Source of the DNA: Plakobranchus ocellatus
Lineage: Eukaryota > Mollusca > Gastropoda > Plakobranchidae
Direction: 5' to 3'
Assembly: GCA_019648995.1 (NCBI GenBank)
Contig: BLXT01001274.1
Span: forward strand, 233,751 to 268,075
DNA: 34,325 bases
This document shows positions 29,403 to 34,325 of the stretch, piece after piece (the stretch's first letter is position 1; each line of letters begins with the position of its first letter). Below the pieces are notes generated by a model, which saw only the letters and a program-made list of their open reading frames with translations, ran no database searches and was not told the origin of the DNA. A program made the position numbers and the translations under genes.

Positions 29403-30800
29403 CAACATACCCAGGACCTTTATAAAATTAAATTTAGGAAGTATTCAAGTGTATGCACCAACATCTGACAGTACAGGAGTAGAAAAGTTTATGAAGGGAT
29501 AGACAAAAACAAAAGAAAATCTAAAATATGAGGACATAATAATGATAATTATTGGAGATTTCATGTAAAAATTGTAGTTGAAAAGGTAGAAGATGTTGGG
29601 CCCAGTGTCATAGGGACTGTAAATGAACGTGGAAGTAGGCAAATTGAATGGTGCCAAATCAATGATTTTACCATCATAAACACTTGATATTAAAACCATC
29701 CTAGGCGACAGTGGACTTGGAAAAGCCCCTGATTAGAAGTAGAAACAAAAAAGATTATATTCTCATTAATGATTCCGAAAAACTACCAAAACATCGAAAT
29801 CACTGCTGGGAGCCGACTGTGGTTCAGATCATATTCCAGTCATGTATAAATTTCAGATAAAGCTTAAGAAATTAAGAAAGGTTAATCCTAAATTTCAAAT
29901 GGACTTACTAAGATCTCACGAAAAACTTAGAGACTAAATTGCTATAGCTGTGCATAACAAATATGAGACTCTAAACATTTCAAAAGTAAAGAACTGTGGT
30001 CAAAAATGAAAAATTCACCTAATGAAGTCGTGGGGAAAAACGTTTCCAAAAAAAGATAATTAGAAACGGATACAAAAGGAAAAACTCGCTTTGGTGGAAG
30101 AAAGGCGCAAAGCAACAAATGTAGAAGCCAAATACAAAGCACTTTTTTAAAAAATCAAAATAAAATGCAATGCACCGAAAGAAGAACGGATTAATCAACA
30201 ATGTTACGAAATAGAGCAAAAGCTAATAAAGACAGTAAATTCATGCATGCTAAAATTAAAGACATCAGTGATAAGAAAACCAAATGCAATAGCCATGGCT
30301 GCATCAAATTGAAAGATGGAACAAAGTTAATAGATTGTTTTTTTTTGTTTTTTTTTTGTATATAGCCAGTCCACAACAAGGTGGTCTCAGAAGTTAATGG
30401 AAAAAAGGAAATATTTAACAGATGGTCAGAATATGTTGGAGGTCTTTTTAAAGATGATAGGTGCAAAAAAAAAAAGACCCCGAAATAAAGAAAAAAAAAA
30501 GAGAAGGCCCGGCTATCCTGAAAGAAGAGTAAGAGGCAGCAATAAAGAAAATCACAAATGGAAAAGCCACTGGACAAGATAACATACCAGCAGAAAATAA
30601 AGCATTAGACAATATACGAATAGATCTGACAACAAAACTTCTTAATTCAATATGATAGTGGTACAATTCCAAGAGATCTTTGTAAATATGTTTTTATAGT
30701 GCTGCCTAAAACACCAACAACAACAGGATGTGAACTTCCCAGAACTATCAATTTAGTGAGCCATTTTAAAAAAATCATGTTATACTATGTAAGAGCAAGG
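29403..30800 (+). mobile_element. Degenerate APE-type LINE: rest of endonuclease and start of reverse transcriptase
   Basis: In broken plus-strand frames one sees IQVYAPTSDS, IIGDF, GADCGSDHIPVMYKF (the SDH endonuclease motif), then NGKATGQDNIPAE, GTIPRDLC and FIVLPKTP with RTINLVSH (early reverse transcriptase motifs). Many stops and frameshifts show it is dead. The catalytic reverse transcriptase core is missing. A fragment of another repeat is embedded at 30349-30392. Confidence 0.85.
30349..30392 (+). repeat. Interspersed repeat, copy 3 (truncated, within LINE)
   Basis: TGTATATAGCCAGTCCACAA followed by CAAGGTGGTCTCAG matches the first 40 bp of copy 1, preceded by a T-rich run. It interrupts the plus-strand LINE. 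Confidence 0.65.
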
Positions 30801-30809
30801 CAGCAGAGT

Positions 30810-32915
30810 CTTCAGAGAACACCCCCCCCTTTAGGCAAGTGTTTCGGCCCTGAACTTACAACACTCCGAGAGCCGGGCTATACCAAGGTCATGACTCTTA
30901 GTTGTCCCTCTACTACTTTTTTTTTTTTTCGAGCCCCAGCTTTTCTCTGGTTTTTAATCCAAAACCTTTTTCTTTCCAAACTTTTAAACGCTATGCAGAT
31001 TGTGCCAAGAATGCTCCCGATAGTTGGAGGAAACCAATTACGTATGAAGTAACTGCTCATTAATCCTACCCTAAATTCAGCTAGAGCTACATGTACTTTC
31101 AGCAGTCTCAGCTAGAACTTTAAGAGCTTTGGTTTTTCTATGGCCATTGATGGAGAGTTTGCTCAGAAGGTTGTAGGCTGATGCTCTAACAAATCCTCTA
31201 ACGCCAACTTCTATAGATCTATAGAAAATACCTAGATTTTCCATCCAACTTTTTCCAGCTCCTTGCTCAAGTCCTTGTATTTTTCTCTTTTATAAGTATC
31301 TGCCTCCTCTATTCTGTTCTCGTATGGTACTGTGAGTTCGACCACGATGATTTATTGGGAAGCACTTGAGTGGAATAAGATGTCAGGCCTCATTCCTGAG
31401 ACTTGGATGGCTTTAGGATGTTTGTTTCATTCGGTGAGATTGGCTGAAATCTCACAGCCATCACATCCATCCAGTAAGCTCTTTCTCTGATTGTCCATGC
31501 CAATGGCTCTTCCACACCAGAATTTTGTTCCATCTTCTGGTGTGAACACTAGTGCCCTTGCCTTCGGTTGGACAAGTAGGCCTTTTGCGTCACATATTGC
31601 TATCGCAAGTTCTTGTAACATTCTGTTGTGTCGCCACATGTACCCTCCCTAGCTTAGAGCTACTTTGCAGGAACTGAGAACATGTTCTTTATTCTGCTTG
31701 CCTTGGCATAGTAGGCATGTGGGATCATCTTTCATTCCCCACCGCACCAGATTTGCATTTCAGGGCAGAAGTCACATGCAGCTCGGATAAAGAAGCTGAT
31801 TCTTAATGGCGCCATGTGCCAGATCTCATTCCATGTAAGAGGTCTCTGTAATGCGCTATCCTAGTCCTCTTCCAGTCTGATTTCGTCAATAATAGTAGGC
31901 CTATATCTTTTCTCTTTACCTTCTGCTTTTGACCACCACTTTACTCCTTCTGATCTCAATTCTTTCCTTCCAGTCTTAATGAGATCAATTTTCATTTTGA
32001 GGCGCTCTTTTGCTTGGTTAACTTCCTTGTCAACTTTCTATTTTCTCCCAGTTTTTATCTGGGTTGACTGGATCTCACAGCTGGGTCCTCTGAATCTTCG
32101 AGCATTGACATTAGTCCAGCTTTTCCGCAATCTTACTCTTCAACTATTGACTTCGGGGGGGGGGGGGTCCTCCTTTGCTTTGCGGTAGTACATAGCAACA
32201 TCGGGGTCCTTTAGCTCGGGTGAGATTCCTAGCCTTTTCTTGTAAACCTATTGGCTTCCGTGGATTTCTCAGCTGAGGTGCTGATCTCATATACTAGAAG
32301 TGGCCACAAGCGCTTTGGGATAAGTATAAACTGGAGACATCACACTTTGTACTTTCCTGGCTAGCCACCCTTTTCTATAGCGTGCAGACCCACTGAAGCT
32401 TGCTCTAATCCCTCAGATCCACGTTTGGTGTCTTTCAGGAATGAATTGTACCATCTTATAAGGCTCTTTGCGGGCTCTTGAGTGGTCGTTGGTGTATCTT
32501 GACTGGCTACTTTGAAAAAGACATCTTTATTTAACTTGCCTTTTCGTATGGATAGGCTTCGAGACTTTTTCGTCTTGAAACTCTTTCTGCTCCAGTTCAT
32601 TTGAGTATCTAACCGAACGAGCATTCTGCGGGTCTCGTTTTCTTTTGAGCACAGGGTCGTAGTGTCGTCCATGAAAGCCTTGAGGAGTGACATTTAACAT
32701 CCACTGCGCAGATCTGCTGGACTCGCACTCCACTCTACTGCTCTCAGGATAACAACCATAGGTACAACGAATAAGATTGGGGATATTGTGTAACCTATAA
32801 CAATGCCAGCCTCTAAGTTTATCCAGTCTGTCGTGTATCTCTCAGTTGAGAACCTCATCTTAAATCCATCAAAATCCATATGCCTGATAAAGGGATTCAA
32901 AACGCAATTATTTTC
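30810..32915 (-). mobile_element. Degenerate RLE-type LINE (reverse transcriptase plus restriction-like endonuclease)
   Basis: Minus-strand frames give, in order, RFSTERYTTDWINLEAGI (32800-32870), TISPILFV, AFMDDTTTLCS (reverse transcriptase box C, FMDD; about 32640-32680), SLSIRKGK, then a C-terminal CLLCQGKQNKEHVLSSC zinc knuckle (31690-31740), WRHNRMLQELA, a PD motif and VVELTVPYENR (31320-31350), and a conserved tail YNLLSKLSINGH. This order fits LINEs with a C-terminal restriction-like endonuclease (R2/NeSL-like). Stops and frameshifts are numerous and the 5' end is truncated near 32915. The 3' untranslated part seems to run to about 30810, tail to tail with the plus-strand LINE. Confidence 0.85.
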
Positions 32916-33269
32916 CTCGCCGCCTTTACTTTCCCTAATCTTAAGGCTTAGCTATTTTTTATATCTAAGCGTTAACAGATACTACAGGATATGACATAGA
33001 GACACACTATAAAACAGAAATCGAAATAATATCGGGGGAAATGTATAATAGGCGTAGCTTGAAAAAAGGACGAGCAATAACTAAAATTTTCAGTGTGACT
33101 TGAGACGGAAACAGTTGAAGAGCCGCAGTACCAATGACTGTCACTAGTAGAGAAGAGATAGACAGAGAGAAGAGGATAGAGAAATAGAGAAAGAGTAAGA
33201 GAACGAGATAACGTGAGTGAGAAAGAGATTGAGGCAAAGAGAAAGTGAGTAAGAAAAAGATTGAGGCAA

Positions 33270-33306
33270 AGAGGTTGAACTCTTGAGAGAGGGAGGGAGG
33301 GAGAGG

Positions 33307-33364
<58 letters not shown>

Positions 33365-33365
33365 G
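33270..33365. repeat. GA-rich microsatellite
   Basis: GGGAGGGA then (GA)n and CAGACAGA. It causes long but meaningless Ser/Leu or Arg/Glu open frames on both strands. Confidence 0.95.
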
Positions 33366-34114
33366 GCGTGAGAAACGGAAGCGTAAAGAAATATTTTTAG
33401 AGAGGGAACTAAAAAGAGAAAAGGACCGTCTGATAGAGAGAGAGAGGCGAGGGAGGATTATGGGACAATGTGTTTTTTGTTCTCCGCTGTGAAATTTCAG
33501 AAATTCAGCTGTCCGCGCAATTTTATCATTACATTTTTGTTCTTTCGCTAGTTTGTTCTCGAGGCTAAAAGACGTGCTGTTAACAACAGCGTAGTCATTA
33601 AGCTTCCAATCTAGGTAGTAAAAGTACATTTTTAATGGCAAGGAATCAATAAATATCAATAAATATCTATCAAAAATTTTCGGCCATTGTTATGTCCTGC
33701 ATCAAGATCATTAGTAATATTATATAATAACATAAAACAAAGAAAAAAGCGAGAAGCAGTTCTATTTAAAAATCAATAGACTTTTTAAAAAAAGAAGTCC
33801 ATTTTATAAACTCAACAAAAAGCATTAAAACAAATCAATTTAGAATAATGTCATAGTTAAAACAAAAACAAAAACAAAAAACTAAAAAAAGCATCACACT
33901 ACAACAGGCTGATAATAACTGCGTGGAAGCCTATTCAATGAGAGCCTTTTTTCCACTCTCACGTTGCTTGGGAGGCTTGAACCTTTGTATTTAAACTTTC
34001 CTATATTAATGTTGTTAATATGATAAATTGACATAAACAGTGGTTGGTAGTATACTGTATGGATCTACCATTAATAAAAGTGTATAACTTCAACCGTTTT
34101 AGAGAAAAAAAGGA

Positions 34115-34152
34115 AAGAGACGAGGAGAGAGAGAGAGAGATGGAGAGAGAGA

Positions 34153-34190
<38 letters not shown>
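34115..34190. repeat. (GA)n microsatellite
   Basis: Near-pure GA, about 75 bp, close to the right edge of the window. Confidence 0.97.
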
Positions 34191-34195
<5 letters not shown>

Positions 34196-34325
34196 AATGT
34201 CTTTGTGTGGTTCATTTCATTAAAAAGCTACCATTTTCTTGTTTCATTAGTAGATGACAACCGTATGTGACTAAGTGTAAAGGAACATGAAAAGTAAAGT
34301 GGGTCCCACGCTTAGTCCATGCATC

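Larger units (their letters stand above)
32916..34325. other. Right-hand intergenic region
   Basis: Two GA microsatellites and AT-rich sequence. The long frame at 33144-33659 is a translation of GA repeat and is not a gene. Confidence 0.75.

Noticed and set aside
33144-33659. 171-codon minus-strand frame, the longest in the window
   Set aside because: Most of it is translated GA/CT microsatellite (Ser-Leu repeats); no protein family.

Overview
The window is eukaryotic nuclear DNA, AT-rich and intron-rich, with GT-AG splice sites, microsatellites and degenerate non-LTR retrotransposons. The best guess is a mollusc, probably a heterobranch gastropod. This rests on the overall style of the sequence (a TAGATCTA palindrome cluster, CT/GA microsatellites, RLE- and APE-type LINE remnants) and is an inference, not a proof.

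One gene dominates: the 5' half of a phosphorylase b kinase regulatory subunit alpha gene (PHKA), on the minus strand from the start codon at 26313 to an exon ending at 1108. The gene continues off the left edge. I could place 20 coding exons, filling 19 positions in the transcript because two are alternatives. Reading phases agree across every junction, giving 2059 nt (686 codons plus one base). Residues 1 to about 440 form the glucoamylase-like (GH15-like) domain. The following exons encode the linker and the start of the regulatory region.

The main discovery candidate is a pair of homologous exons, 16a (9214-9358) and 16b (5751-5895). Both are exactly 145 bp, both enter in phase 0 and leave in phase 1, and both encode the same 48-residue segment with about one third identity. 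Using both, or neither, shifts the frame into an early stop. This is what mutually exclusive splicing looks like. Exon 16b has a CU tract next to its acceptor, and the intron after it holds very long CU tracts on the pre-mRNA strand. A second point of interest is exon 19 (1108-1293), a frame-neutral 186-bp exon encoding an Arg/Ser-rich stretch that I cannot match to vertebrate PHKA.

Intron 1 (21941-26235) contains an unexplained 99-codon open stretch with a strong acceptor (23743-24042, minus), possibly an exon of a nested gene. Upstream of PHKA (26349-34325) lie: a possible promoter around 27300-27370; a six-copy hairpin-bearing tandem repeat (27419-28265); a TAGATC palindrome cluster (28365-28640); a degenerate APE-type LINE whose 5' part is inverted (28800-30800); and a degenerate RLE-type LINE in the opposite orientation (about 30810-32915). 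The right end is non-coding with GA microsatellites. Introns also carry a tRNA-like SINE candidate, a small interspersed repeat with three copies and a 5-unit minisatellite. No RNA genes, CRISPR arrays or prokaryotic features were seen. Two short N gaps lie in poly-C and poly-G runs (13336-13339 and 16312-16322).
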